Translations under genes and position numbers: made by a program | From: Flectonema sp. DT1601 | Taxonomy: Eukaryota > Euglenozoa > Diplonemea > Diplonemida > Diplonemidae | Direction: 5' to 3' | DNA length: 64,000 nucleotides | Assembly (NCBI GenBank): GCA_964019425.1 | Contig: OZ025797.1 | Coordinates: 124,001 to 188,000 of the forward strand | Notes under the pieces: model-generated | The model's input: only the letters and a program-made list of their open reading frames with translations | What the model was told of the DNA's origin: nothing | Database searches by the model: none | In this document: positions 39,547 to 48,999 of the stretch, piece by piece | Numbering within the stretch: position 1 is the first letter of the stretch | Layout: every line of letters starts with the position of its first letter

Positions 39547-40546
39547 TTATTTATTTTAACTGTTACACAAAAGATTTCGCTTTTTTTTTTTAATTTCTTC
39601 GCTTTTGTAAACGTAACAAGGTGCTAGAAAGTAACCTTCTTTTTTTTTTTTTTCCAAAAAAAAAAAAAAAACAATGAGCCTATTTAGCCTATTGCGATAC
39701 AAGAAAAGGAATGGTTATTTCCGACTTCTAAGTGGATGGTTTGTAGGGTGCTAGGGAAGGAAGCCCCAAATTAGCAGGGTTCAGTAGATATGGAAAAATA
39801 TCACACAGCCGTTTGATTGATGATCGTCGCCTTTAAAAAAGATTATTACAAGCGACCGTTGGTTGATTCAAAATTTGAAGTAGAAAAAAAAAAAAGCAAC
39901 AAATAAAAAAAACAAAACCCAACACATGAAGGAATCATCATTGATCAAGTAGCTCTCAACGACTTTAGAAAAGTCTACAACTGTAAGGAAGCCAGAGATG
40001 AGAGTTACAACAACACACATACAAAAAAATAAAAGATCATCTTGTTGAGAGAGAGAGCATGTTAATCAACTTTTGAGAAAGAAGAAAACAAAAAAAAAAA
40101 CAAAAAATGAAAAATGAAAAGAAAAACGTTATTATAATTGTACTTAACTGAATGTAAATTAGACGCTGCGATGAATTTTAAATTCCATCGGCAGAAATAC
40201 CACTCGAAAAGAGCTAACCTTTCAAGGTTGTGAAACTACAGGAATTGCTGATCTTTATACTTCAACGAGAGAAAAAAGATGAGAATATAATAATAATAAT
40301 AATAATAATAATAAACAACGGGGGGATAGAAATATGTTGCAAAATGCAAGTATTAACTTGACGTATTTTCTACCCGTGACAATTGAATATCAACTATCAA
40401 CTATCAAACGGATAGCACAATTAAGTTTATTCCCTCTCTACGAGGGAGTTCAACAACATGACTAAAGGAAACAAAAGATTTTTTTTTTTTTTTTTTTTTT
40501 AAAAAACACCCCACTGCTTGAATTTACAATAAACACACAATCTTCA

Positions 40547-40577
<31 letters not shown>

Positions 40578-40951
40578 CTTACGCCGGTTTTTTTTTGCAT
40601 TCAAGAACGAAAAAGAATGGGCAGCACACGTAAACCTCCTTTAGCTTTATCAGTTAAAGTTGGTTCACGGTTTAGTGCACAAAAGAAATATCAGTGTTAT
40701 ATTATTATTTTCCGTATAGTTCAAGATAAAGCCAATTATTTATGGCATAGTTCTTTTTACTTTTTTTTTTTTTTTTTTTGTCCATCTGAGAATACTGGTA
40801 GTCTTTTAAAGTAAGGTAGTCAGAAAACAACAATACCACTCTAAAACACCAAATCTCTACACCACCCATGTTAGGAACATGTCTAACATAATACATTGCA
40901 AACATTGTCACCAGCATAGTGGACAGATTCTTTTTAGTTCTACAGAAGAGT
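39547..40951. other. 1.4-kb non-coding stretch
   Basis: No protein-like frame on either strand. It holds A/T runs near 39640-39672, 40480-40505 and 40553-40577, an AAT microsatellite at about 40287-40313 and a GAGAGAGAG run near 40050. No RNA gene is recognised. Confidence 0.55.
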
Positions 40952-41374
40952 CTATGATGTACTTTGAAGGTCAGCTTTAATGGGAATTGGTTCAGTCCCG
41001 GGGATCGGACCATTTGGAATATCAGATCCAACCCAAACCCTATCAGCAATGAAATCATTTTGACTCTCTTGTCCCTTACGTCCTTCAAACATTATAGCCC
41101 TTCTTTCCTTTCTAAATAGTCCTGCTGGATATCTCCAACCGTTCCAAACAAAGGCTGGGTTATTATTAGTAGACGGTGGCGGAATATTACTCTTATTATC
41201 AGAGAGAAGAGGAGGTATGTCGCAGTCATCGATAAATTCAATCTCTGGTACTCTCTCAGGAATCATTGCATTCAATTGCAACGGTACTTGAATAAAACTA
41301 CCAACAACACACAATGCCGGCATACATGTGTAGTGAGAACAAGCCGGCATTTCAGTAGGATTGATGACGTACAT
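40952..41374 (-). CDS. Small hypothetical protein
   Basis: 140 aa with an ATG. A TTGTATTTTTTATACAG acceptor ends at 41387, 12 nt before the start, as expected for an independent gene. The composition is normal (Pro, Ile, Trp, Asn) and the frame ends in TAG. The N-terminal 35 residues are Cys- and hydrophobic-rich; the C-terminal part contains FVWNGWRYPAGLF. No family is recognised. I tried to read it as the last exon of the next gene, but the available donors there have the wrong phase. Confidence 0.6.
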   Translation of the reverse strand: MYVINPTEMPACSHYTCMPALCVVGSFIQVPLQLNAMIPERVPEIEFIDDCDIPPLLSDNKSNIPPPSTNNNPAFVWNGWRYPAGLFRKERRAIMFEGRKGQESQNDFIADRVWVGSDIPNGPIPGTEPIPIKADLQSTS

Positions 41375-42012
41375 TACTACCAGCGTCTGTATAAAAAATA
41401 CAAGTTAATATCAATACAACAGCAACTATAAGTCCATTCCGAATACAGGCGCACTGCTACCATGAACAGTGTCATAGGATAAAATAAAGAATTCTTATTT
41501 CATTCTTTTTTTTTCCTTTTTTTTCTTTTTTTATGGTTGATGATTAATTGGAACACCGTCTCTCAACAAGATGACCAACTACAACAACTTTTAGCATCGA
41601 TCTTGACAATTAATCTGATCGGATGACTGTTGAACACCATCACATAACATAACTAAGAATGAACTTTTTTTTTAACATTATTATTCAAAAAGTAAACACT
41701 TTTTAGAGGGTTTTAAAAAAAAAACAAAAAATAAATAAATATACAATAATTTTTGCAAAATTTTTGAAAACAACAGTAGCTTGTACAACTACCAAAAGAA
41801 TGGTAACTACTTTTGCTTTTTTTTTTTTTTTTTTTTTGTATTTGCAAAAAAAAAAAATAATAATATGGGGAGAAGACATGCGAAGAATCAGCGTGGCACC
41901 AGATTAGAAATGCTAACAAACTGAATCTAAAAGCAATACAAATACATTACAATAACAGATTAAGTGGGTTGGAGAAGTACATAGGGCTCTAAAAGGGTAA
42001 AAGGATAAATAA
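41375..42012. other. Intergenic stretch, possibly holding a short terminal exon
   Basis: 638 nt with A/T runs near 41500-41531 and 41818-41837. Within it, 41960-41988 could be the last exon of the 42013-43383 gene if a 32-nt intron is used. Nothing else is supported. Confidence 0.4.
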
Positions 42013-43383
42013 TTATATACTTGCACATCTATTCACTGGACTCGGTGGTAATGACTCATCGTCATCATGAATTGAAGGCGAAGGTTTATAAAGATGTGAT
42101 GAGATATTAGGAAGCATCGTTTCATTAAGATTCGTTTGCTGTGATGTTGTAGTCATGTCGAATACAGGATTAAGACCCGCATTCAGTTGACTGTTTTGAG
42201 GAGGAAACGGAGCTGCTACTGCTGAATGTTGAGAAACATGATGTCTGTTATAGGCTGAACTAACATTAGCAATTTGAACACCTGGTGACTGTTGGTGTTG
42301 ATAAGTAACTGTTGGTTGAGGTTGTCCTTCGAGAGGGTTCTTAATGTCTAGAATGCCACAGAGTTTGTGTAACTCTGATACAGGTAGTTCACCACCTACT
42401 TGTTGTTGTTGTTTATCAATTGGTTGAACATCATCTGATTTCAAGTGTCTTCCAAACTTTTCAATAATCCCATGAGCTCTAGTGTGTAAGTGTCTCAAGT
42501 AGTGAACAGTCTGCTCGTGTGCATTCGCTTCTTCCCGACGTTGGTCAAGTTGTAGAGCGTAGTCTTCGATTAGATGCATTTGAGCTTTTATCAAAGTATC
42601 CTTTTCATCCATTAGTTGTTGGATTTCTTCAACACCATTATTCTGCTGTTGTTGTTGCTGTTGTTGTTGTTGGTGTTGCTGTTGCTGAGGGTGTGGAGGT
42701 GCTTCTAAACCTGTTGAAGGTACAGCAGGACCAGGAACACCAAACTTTATACTAACTGCATTAGTCAATTCAGATAACCTTCCTCTGTATATTTGTGTTA
42801 GTGTTGGAACAAATGGTAGCATTTCAGGACAGCACTGACCATACACTCCTCTCACATACTCTTCAGCCATTACCTCAGCTGTTGTTAAAGGTGATGCTGA
42901 TGTTGGTGGAAGTAGTCCACGTTCTCTGAAGAATGAGGTTCCAAATTTCTTTTCGAGTGTTTTCATCAACCGTTCTTCCTTTCCATTCCACTCTTCCATA
43001 ACTGCTCCAACAAGATTAGATTTAGCTGGATTGAATGTGGTGTAGAATTCTTCTAAAGCGTCGTATTGAAAAAGGTAAACCTCACCACCCGGGTACCTCG
43101 ATCCGAGTTCTTGAAACATTGAAATAGATCCTTCGACACCACCTCGTTCGTGAACTATTCTATCAACAACACCTAACTTTGCGGAGTTAAATCTTCGATA
43201 GAACCAGCTTAACTTTCTCTTTACACGTCCAAAATTAGAATTCAAGTCATCAAACATTTCACTTGGTCCTAATTCTGTGATCGCACCTCCAACTGGTGCT
43301 GGTGGACTTTGTATTCCGACAGGAGTTGGATGTGGTACCATCGAAACCCCACCAGGAATTGTCCCCTGAAGATGAGGATTCAT
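42013..43383 (-). CDS. Protein with three FY-x-x-x-NP-type repeats and a polyglutamine tract
   Basis: 456 aa with an ATG. Residues about 40-215 contain three imperfect units of the form x-F-Y-x-x-F-N-x-x-K-L-x-x-V-D-x-I-x-x-x-x-x-G-x-E-x-x-L-F-x-x-L-x-x-[KR]-[FY]: SWFYRRFNSAKLGVVDRIV, EFYTTFNPAKSNLVGAVME and a weaker VYGQCCPEMLPFVPTL. From memory, this unit is frequent in kinetoplastid proteins. It is followed by Gln/His tracts (about 232-249), a coiled coil (about 255-315) and a disordered tail. The frame may end differently: a GTATAT donor at 42020 and TTTTAG at 41989 would remove a 32-nt intron and end the protein in PYVLLQPT, 463 aa. The role is unknown, possibly a scaffold. Confidence 0.65.
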   Translation of the reverse strand: MNPHLQGTIPGGVSMVPHPTPVGIQSPPAPVGGAITELGPSEMFDDLNSNFGRVKRKLSWFYRRFNSAKLGVVDRIVHERGGVEGSISMFQELGSRYPGGEVYLFQYDALEEFYTTFNPAKSNLVGAVMEEWNGKEERLMKTLEKKFGTSFFRERGLLPPTSASPLTTAEVMAEEYVRGVYGQCCPEMLPFVPTLTQIYRGRLSELTNAVSIKFGVPGPAVPSTGLEAPPHPQQQQHQQQQQQQQQQNNGVEEIQQLMDEKDTLIKAQMHLIEDYALQLDQRREEANAHEQTVHYLRHLHTRAHGIIEKFGRHLKSDDVQPIDKQQQQVGGELPVSELHKLCGILDIKNPLEGQPQPTVTYQHQQSPGVQIANVSSAYNRHHVSQHSAVAAPFPPQNSQLNAGLNPVFDMTTTSQQTNLNETMLPNISSHLYKPSPSIHDDDESLPPSPVNRCASI

Positions 43384-44432
43384 GATTTCCCTTTCTGGCC
43401 CCTGTTGTGTTAAATAATTTTATAAAAATGAATGAATGAATACTCTCAGAGTTATACAAATCTTGTCCGGTCGAACTTTACAAAAGCGACTAGCTTATTC
43501 TAAAGAAACGAAAATAATAAAATACTTCTCGCACATTCACAACTCGAACAACCACCGCACTGTAGAAGAAAGGCATTCCCGAAGAGGCAACGTCAACCGA
43601 TACAGCAAAAAATGTGAAATTTTGAGTGAGTTGATGATTTCTTCCTGTTCGCAAGGAAACCGTACTCCGTACAGCCTGGCAGTGGTATTGTACAGCTGCA
43701 ACAATTCTTATACCGCACAACTAAAATACGTGTTAACATCATACCAGGATACACAAGATTCCGACCACGATAACTATATCCATGCTCCCATCTAAAAAAC
43801 TTGAAATCAACTTCACAAATATAACTTATTTTCTCAAAAAAAAAAAAAAAAAACACCTTAGTGCGGGACAATTCCTAAATAAAGGAAACTGCTTTGAGAT
43901 ACGATATGTTTGTAGAATCTTTCTTACCAATAGGGTAAGAAAACTGTGTTTAGTAACACAGATAAGCATTGCATTTTTCTATGGAGTAAGCTAACTAACG
44001 GAGGAACCTTTTTTTTCAAAAAAAAAACAGACAACAAGCAGATATATGTTTACCGAAAACACTTTGTAGAAAAAAAAAAGAAAGAAAAAAAAAAGGCTAT
44101 GATGTGAAATTCACATTCCCCGCAGTGGGGGGAGGGAGTTCTAGAGAAGTAATTTAAATAATAAAATTACTACCTTCAGACCACCGACTTGGCACGGAGG
44201 TATGGAATAGTTCTCCAAAAACACTACCATCCAAGATCGAAAGATTTAAGATCTCAAGGAAGTAATCAGTTCAAGTCTATGGTTCAAAGGGGAATAGTAA
44301 ACGAGAGGGAGGAAATAAAAAATATTCATCGCATAACTTATAAAACACAAGAGAGAAGACACACACTCCTACTACTACAGTCCCATCTTCACTAAAACAA
44401 CATAAACATAACATTGACACCTCACGTAGACG
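43384..44432. other. Non-coding stretch, may contain the 3' end of the zinc-ribbon/PDZ gene
   Basis: 1049 nt. A 119-codon plus-strand frame at 43436-43795 opposes the series and shows no domain, so it is left out. A/T runs occur near 43838-43854 and 44014-44095. On the minus strand TTGTTTTAG at about 44392 could be the last acceptor of the upstream gene. Confidence 0.45.
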
Positions 44433-46586
44433 TCAGAGATAATTTTTGCAGCAACTTACCAGCGTATTGAACATCAGACTGCCGCATTCGGTTGCGTATC
44501 TGTGATTGTTTTGTTTTACATGTGCTGCTAACCACTGGAAAGTAAGACTCACAAACACTAAACGACATACCTTCTTTGCTGACGGAGGTCTATTGAAAGA
44601 CTTTCCTAAAGTTTCACTACCCTGGATTACATTAGGACTCTCATCCCATTTAAATTTAGACACGTGATCATACTTGCAATGTAAACACTTACCCATCCAG
44701 TAGCAGTCTGTACAGCAATTAGCGTTACAAAAAGTACAATTATACGATCTTGTTAACGAGTAAGGTGACATATCACATGTACATTTTTTTGCGTTTGACG
44801 GAAGTTGGGTACGGGCTCGGAACGTTGGGTCTGAAGGCCAAGTCTCAGAGGTGCTGAGCTTACGTTCAGTTGGAACAAAAGCGAGAGAATCTTCTTCAAA
44901 AGCATCAGCTGGGTTAGCATTACGAGGGTTATGATCAGAGTAGTGAGTGCCGCTGTTGTTACGATTAAAATCACTTCGATCTTGGTAGATATTTTGATCT
45001 ATTTCATGTTTGCTTAAGCGAGATCGAAATCTAAGAGCTGCTTCATCAGTCGCCACACTTGACGGCTGTGGAGTTGGTTGAGAAACAGGACCCTGATGAT
45101 ATCCACTACCATAAACACCTTCAGTACCAGTTGTTGGAGGAGTTGGAACACTATAAGTTGACAGTACTGGTGCACCAACATCAACATGAACAGTACTATT
45201 TGATGGTGCACCCATTACTGGTTCATCGTATGCTAGTCTTCTTGGTGAGGTATATATTTCAACCCCGTTAACAGATCTGTCGTACTTTTGTCTTCCCGGA
45301 GTGGCGGTGTTGTCTTTTTTAAAGAATTGTTCATTCAGGTTTAAATTCTTAATCACCGGCTTCGTCGCTGCTGCGCTATGAGAACGATTTCCTTTTTTGT
45401 GGGTACGCGGTGGGGATATTGTTATTGCTGTCGGATTTCTGAAATTGTTATCAGGTTCTGCGCTGTAGCTTCTCTCAGGAGGGGTGCGAGATCTTCTCAT
45501 GTTGTTATTAAAAACAGTACTGCTACCAACGTCGTGATTATGTAACTCGTTCAGTAGTTTTTGCTTTTCAAGATGACGTTTTGTGAGAGCTTTTGCGCGT
45601 TGATTCTGTTTTGAAGGTCCAGTTTGGTCATATTGATCATCCCACTGAGAAGGTAACTCTTCTCCAGGATGGTTAGCTCTCCAAATAGTTTCTTCAGATC
45701 TACGTCTTTCAGGTGTTACATTGTTAACTCTGTGAACAGGAGATGGTGATCTTTGAATTGGTGTTGTTGAAGTACTACTGGCTAATGAAATACCCGGATC
45801 TGATTCAGCTACCAGTACGTGGAACTCTTTTGATTTCATTAGTTTTGTTGCCGCTGCGCTGTCATAAACCCAAACCCCATCTACCTGGAGAAGTCTCATT
45901 CCAACTTTAAGTCCGGCTAAGTCTGCTGCCCCACCTTTTGTGAGGTCGATGATGGTCATGTCTTCGTCTGTTACGAATCCGTTTTTAGATACCAAATATT
46001 TCTTCTTTACTTTAAATTTTCTAATTTTTCCTTCAACTTCATTCAAGAGCTCAGCGTCAGTCTTAACGCCACGTCGAATCCGTTCACGATCTTCACGAAG
46101 CTGACGAAGACGAGGAGGTGTTGTTTGCTCTGGTTCAATAATGTCAGGGAAGATAGCATCGCGAGATGACTCCTCTGCGTGTCTATTATCAATGAATGCC
46201 CTTCCACTTCGACGGTTTTGAACAGTTCTGTTTCGATGAGGGCTGGGTTGAGGAGTGACAGAAGCTTGAACTTTATAACGGGCACCTGCATTACTGCTGT
46301 CGTCACTGTATTCCAAACTTCCACCAATTGCAAATGGAGGAACGACCGCGTACTTATCTCTTTTCATTATTCTAATTGAAGGTCTTCCTGCTGGATGAGG
46401 TGGAGGACTAACTGATCTCGAAGGACTTCTCCTCCTCCCTCGACTACGTGCCCCAGATGGGCTTCCATTCGTTGGACTGGTCTGAACCGATGAATAAGTA
46501 TCATCCATTGTTAGCGTCGTACCACATTTAAAGCAAAAATGAGCTCCATCAGGCTGTGGCACCCCGCAGGTGCTACAGAAACCCAT
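44433..46586 (-). CDS. Zinc-ribbon/PDZ protein with C-terminal Cys cluster (3' end uncertain)
   Basis: 717-aa frame from the ATG at 46586; a GTG one codon before is not a start. C4-x2-C7 and C18-x2-C21 form an N-terminal zinc ribbon. A PDZ domain lies at about 195-257 (IIDLTKGGAADLAGLKVGMR and LLQVDGVWV). A long Ser/Pro/Arg-rich region follows. Near 610-660 a Cys cluster (CTCDM, CTFCNANCCTDCYWMGKCLHC) looks like a second zinc-binding module. The last 45 residues are doubtful: a GTATGT donor follows residue 672 at 44570, and two acceptors (CTTTCCAG and CAATCACAG) plus a GTAAGT donor lie downstream, so one or two small terminal exons are probable. It is probably a scaffold; ligand and location are unknown. 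Confidence 0.7.
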   Translation of the reverse strand: MGFCSTCGVPQPDGAHFCFKCGTTLTMDDTYSSVQTSPTNGSPSGARSRGRRRSPSRSVSPPPHPAGRPSIRIMKRDKYAVVPPFAIGGSLEYSDDSSNAGARYKVQASVTPQPSPHRNRTVQNRRSGRAFIDNRHAEESSRDAIFPDIIEPEQTTPPRLRQLREDRERIRRGVKTDAELLNEVEGKIRKFKVKKKYLVSKNGFVTDEDMTIIDLTKGGAADLAGLKVGMRLLQVDGVWVYDSAAATKLMKSKEFHVLVAESDPGISLASSTSTTPIQRSPSPVHRVNNVTPERRRSEETIWRANHPGEELPSQWDDQYDQTGPSKQNQRAKALTKRHLEKQKLLNELHNHDVGSSTVFNNNMRRSRTPPERSYSAEPDNNFRNPTAITISPPRTHKKGNRSHSAAATKPVIKNLNLNEQFFKKDNTATPGRQKYDRSVNGVEIYTSPRRLAYDEPVMGAPSNSTVHVDVGAPVLSTYSVPTPPTTGTEGVYGSGYHQGPVSQPTPQPSSVATDEAALRFRSRLSKHEIDQNIYQDRSDFNRNNSGTHYSDHNPRNANPADAFEEDSLAFVPTERKLSTSETWPSDPTFRARTQLPSNAKKCTCDMSPYSLTRSYNCTFCNANCCTDCYWMGKCLHCKYDHVSKFKWDESPNVIQGSETLGKSFNRPPSAKKVCRLVFVSLTFQWLAAHVKQNNHRYATECGSLMFNTLVSCCKNYL

Positions 46587-47016
46587 CACAATTGTACCTC
46601 AGCTTTTTAAGAGGAAATAGAATAAATCAAACCAGTCAATTAAAATCAATATTCTGGGCAAACAAACCTGTCCAAAACGAGAATGAACATTACATAACTT
46701 CTAAAGAGACTCTCAAAGATCTAAAGTCGAATTATAATTAATCTGCGGAGGATTTAACAAAAAGAAACAAGTAATAAAACAAAAAAAGAAAAATCGCGGT
46801 ACCCCTTGTTCTTTTTTTTTTGAGTGCACCACGACCACGGAGGGTTAATTTTTTGATTTGATTCAGAACGAAAAAAATAAAGTTGCGCTGAAGAGATATC
46901 CTGATATGACATGCCCTTCGTGGAGCGACAACCGTAATGACGAAATGACGAATAACGAAACTGTTTAGAAGAGAGCAAAGGGAGTGAGACTGGTCCTCCA
47001 AAGTACCACACTGATA
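46587..47016. other. Intergenic stretch, no gene seen
   Basis: 430 nt between the zinc-ribbon/PDZ gene and the transporter gene. It contains only short frames opposed to or overlapping A/T runs and no recognisable motif. Confidence 0.5.
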
Positions 47017-48642
47017 CTAAGTATTAATCTCATGAGTTGGAATCATAATTTGTTTATTGTCACTATGATTACCTCCTCCAATTGCCACAGCAGCAGCTCC
47101 TACAGCGATAACACAAAGAGCAGACCAAGTACTGAATTCAGGAGATGCACCCCCAGCAGCTATATTGAGACAAACTGCATACAAAGGTTCCAGAGTAATG
47201 TTAACTGATATAACAAGTGGGCTGAGATAGCGAGAGGCTATAAGAAAACCTCCATATGACACGGCCCCTCCAACAATTCCACCTATGCTGTTAGGAAACC
47301 AGAATTGATTTGCCACGTCCAATGCATCGAAGAAGTTAATACCAACAGCAATACAAAAAGTTACTTGAACACATACTGATATTCCATTTACTGCAGCCAT
47401 CAAGGTCATACCGGGTAACTCTTGTTGAAGTTTTTGAGTCAGAGATAAGTACAACCACATGTAAATTGAAACCATGAAGCCCATAAAATCACCAAATAAC
47501 GAACTATTTTGAGGTTCGCTCCCACTACTCTCGCTGCTCTTATACAACAACAGAATTCCAATGAGAACAACGATCGCACCCACTCTCTCAGTTACTCTAG
47601 AATCACTTAGTGTACTTCCTAAAATCATTATTGGATGCAAGTTCATTAACACCACACACTTAGCTAAACTTGTATTCTCCAAGCTAACAAGGAAACTGAT
47701 TCCAAACATACCATGTAGAATACCAGTCAGGAGTAGCATTTTTGCACTAAAATTTCTGATAAAAGCTGGCTGTCGGTCCTTTTCTAAAGTGAAGGATGAT
47801 AGACGGCAATGATCATTAACTTCTATCAGATCACCACCAAATATATAATATCGAAGATGAGATGCTGGCTGGGAGTTAAACAATTCACGTATCTGTTTAC
47901 CGACAGCTTTCGGATCGGAAGCGATTTCTATGAACGCCAATATTGAAAATGCAAAAAGAGTGAACGAAGTCATCCAAACGCTCTTAAGTAGTGGCGATAT
48001 ATTACCAGGATACATATCTCGTGCTACGATAGCCTTAGACGCCAATGCAGCTACCGAGCACATTAGTAGCATCCAAACAATTGCTGGTCTGGCGTATTCA
48101 ATAACTAGATAATAAGCTCCTTCACTGATTCCAATATCTTTTACTTCCTTAACTGTTGAAGGGAGTCTTGGCAACCAAGGGGTTCGGTGGTCAAGGGAGT
48201 CAGGCACGATGACGCATGAACTAACTTCATCAATTCTAGGTATTAAATACAATGAATCTGTTGGATCATGAAGTGCTCGTATTCTAACACTGAGTGGCGT
48301 CTGAATTGGTGTAGGTGGCAAGGCAGACAGAGATTTGGTGGATGAGGCTGATCGTGATAACAGCGCAGAAGATTCATTGGTATCATCTCGTCTGGATCCA
48401 TTCAACACTCTTCCTTTTCTTGCCATTGTGAATTCGCATAATTGGGGTGCACCCTCTTCACCTATCACAATGTCATCGCTAGTCTCGGTAATATCAACCT
48501 TCTCACCATCTTCTGTCTGATGGCGCAATGCTTCAACCAACGTGACGACATCTACTCCAGTGACCCGCGAAATATTACTCACCGACATCACAACTGCTCC
48601 TGTCGGTGCGCATCCCAACAACGGTGTGCTGGGGACAGACAT
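47017..48642 (-). CDS. Drug/metabolite-transporter (EamA/SLC35-like) membrane protein
   Basis: 541 aa with an ATG, 14 nt behind a strong ACCTTTTCCCCTTGCAG acceptor. The first 165 residues are cytosolic, Ser/Thr-rich and disordered. Residues about 175-525 contain nine or ten hydrophobic segments, including AIVWMLLMCSVAALASKAIV, MLLLTGILHGMFGISFLVSL, VVLIGILLLY and WSALCVIAVGAAAVAIGGG. The repeated pattern of short helices with SLxxTSxAKCVVLMNLHPIM in the first half and ISVNITLEPLYAVCLNI in the second half is the inverted-repeat EamA/DMT layout. Family members carry nucleotide sugars, purines or small metabolites; the substrate is not predictable here. An unusual insert of about 70 residues separates the first helices. 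Confidence 0.8.
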   Translation of the reverse strand: MSVPSTPLLGCAPTGAVVMSVSNISRVTGVDVVTLVEALRHQTEDGEKVDITETSDDIVIGEEGAPQLCEFTMARKGRVLNGSRRDDTNESSALLSRSASSTKSLSALPPTPIQTPLSVRIRALHDPTDSLYLIPRIDEVSSCVIVPDSLDHRTPWLPRLPSTVKEVKDIGISEGAYYLVIEYARPAIVWMLLMCSVAALASKAIVARDMYPGNISPLLKSVWMTSFTLFAFSILAFIEIASDPKAVGKQIRELFNSQPASHLRYYIFGGDLIEVNDHCRLSSFTLEKDRQPAFIRNFSAKMLLLTGILHGMFGISFLVSLENTSLAKCVVLMNLHPIMILGSTLSDSRVTERVGAIVVLIGILLLYKSSESSGSEPQNSSLFGDFMGFMVSIYMWLYLSLTQKLQQELPGMTLMAAVNGISVCVQVTFCIAVGINFFDALDVANQFWFPNSIGGIVGGAVSYGGFLIASRYLSPLVISVNITLEPLYAVCLNIAAGGASPEFSTWSALCVIAVGAAAVAIGGGNHSDNKQIMIPTHEINT

Positions 48643-48655
48643 ACTGCCACCGAAC

Positions 48656-48676
48656 CTGCAAGGGGAAAAGGTAACC
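48656..48676 (-). promoter_or_regulatory. Putative trans-splice acceptor of the transporter gene
   Basis: A pyrimidine-rich stretch ending in CCCCTTGCAG, with the AG ending at 48656 and the ATG 14 nt downstream. It is one of the best acceptors in the window. Confidence 0.5.
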
Positions 48677-48882
48677 CAGATAAATTATACCATTTGACAT
48701 TCGATAAATAGAATATAATCAAGACTTGGCCTAAAGCCAACGTTCTTGTGCAAGCAGTCTGTTTGCTGCCGGACGTGGTCAACTTGAACGAAGAAGTTGA
48801 AAATACGAAAAAATGTGCTGAGAATTTTTCTTTGTACACACATCAGTATACAATAAATATAAATATTTTTTTCATGTACAAG

Positions 48883-48955
48883 GCCCGTGTAGCCCAATGG
48901 ATAAGGCGTTTGCTTCCTAAGCAAAAGATTGTGGGTTCGATCCCCACCATGGGTA
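48883..48955 (+). tRNA. tRNA-Arg (anticodon CCT)
   Basis: 73 nt including discriminator A73. The acceptor stem pairs GCCCGTG with CATGGGT (two G-U pairs). The D arm contains AGCCCAATGGATAAGGC. The anticodon stem TTTGC/GCAAA encloses the loop TTCCTAA with CCT at 48916-48918. The T arm is GTGGG-TTCGATC-CCCAC. No intron is present and no CCA is encoded. A T5 run at 48958-48962 should end pol III transcription. It lies on the plus strand inside a minus-strand gene series and reads AGG codons. Confidence 0.95.
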
Positions 48956-48957
48956 AC

Positions 48958-48962
48958 TTTTT
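48958..48962 (+). terminator. Pol III T-run terminator of the tRNA gene
   Basis: TTTTT beginning two bases after the discriminator-adjacent AC, the usual eukaryotic pol III stop signal. Confidence 0.7.
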
Positions 48963-48999
48963 GTGTTTTTTTAAACCTCTCACAAGATTTTTTTTCTTA

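Noticed and set aside
40952-43383. The 140-aa frame as last exon of the polyQ repeat gene
   Set aside because: Available donors near 42020 are phase 1, while the 140-aa frame continues from phase 0; the join would stop within a few codons.
43436-43795. 119-codon plus-strand frame
   Set aside because: Opposes all neighbours, no motif, composition unlike the accepted proteins.
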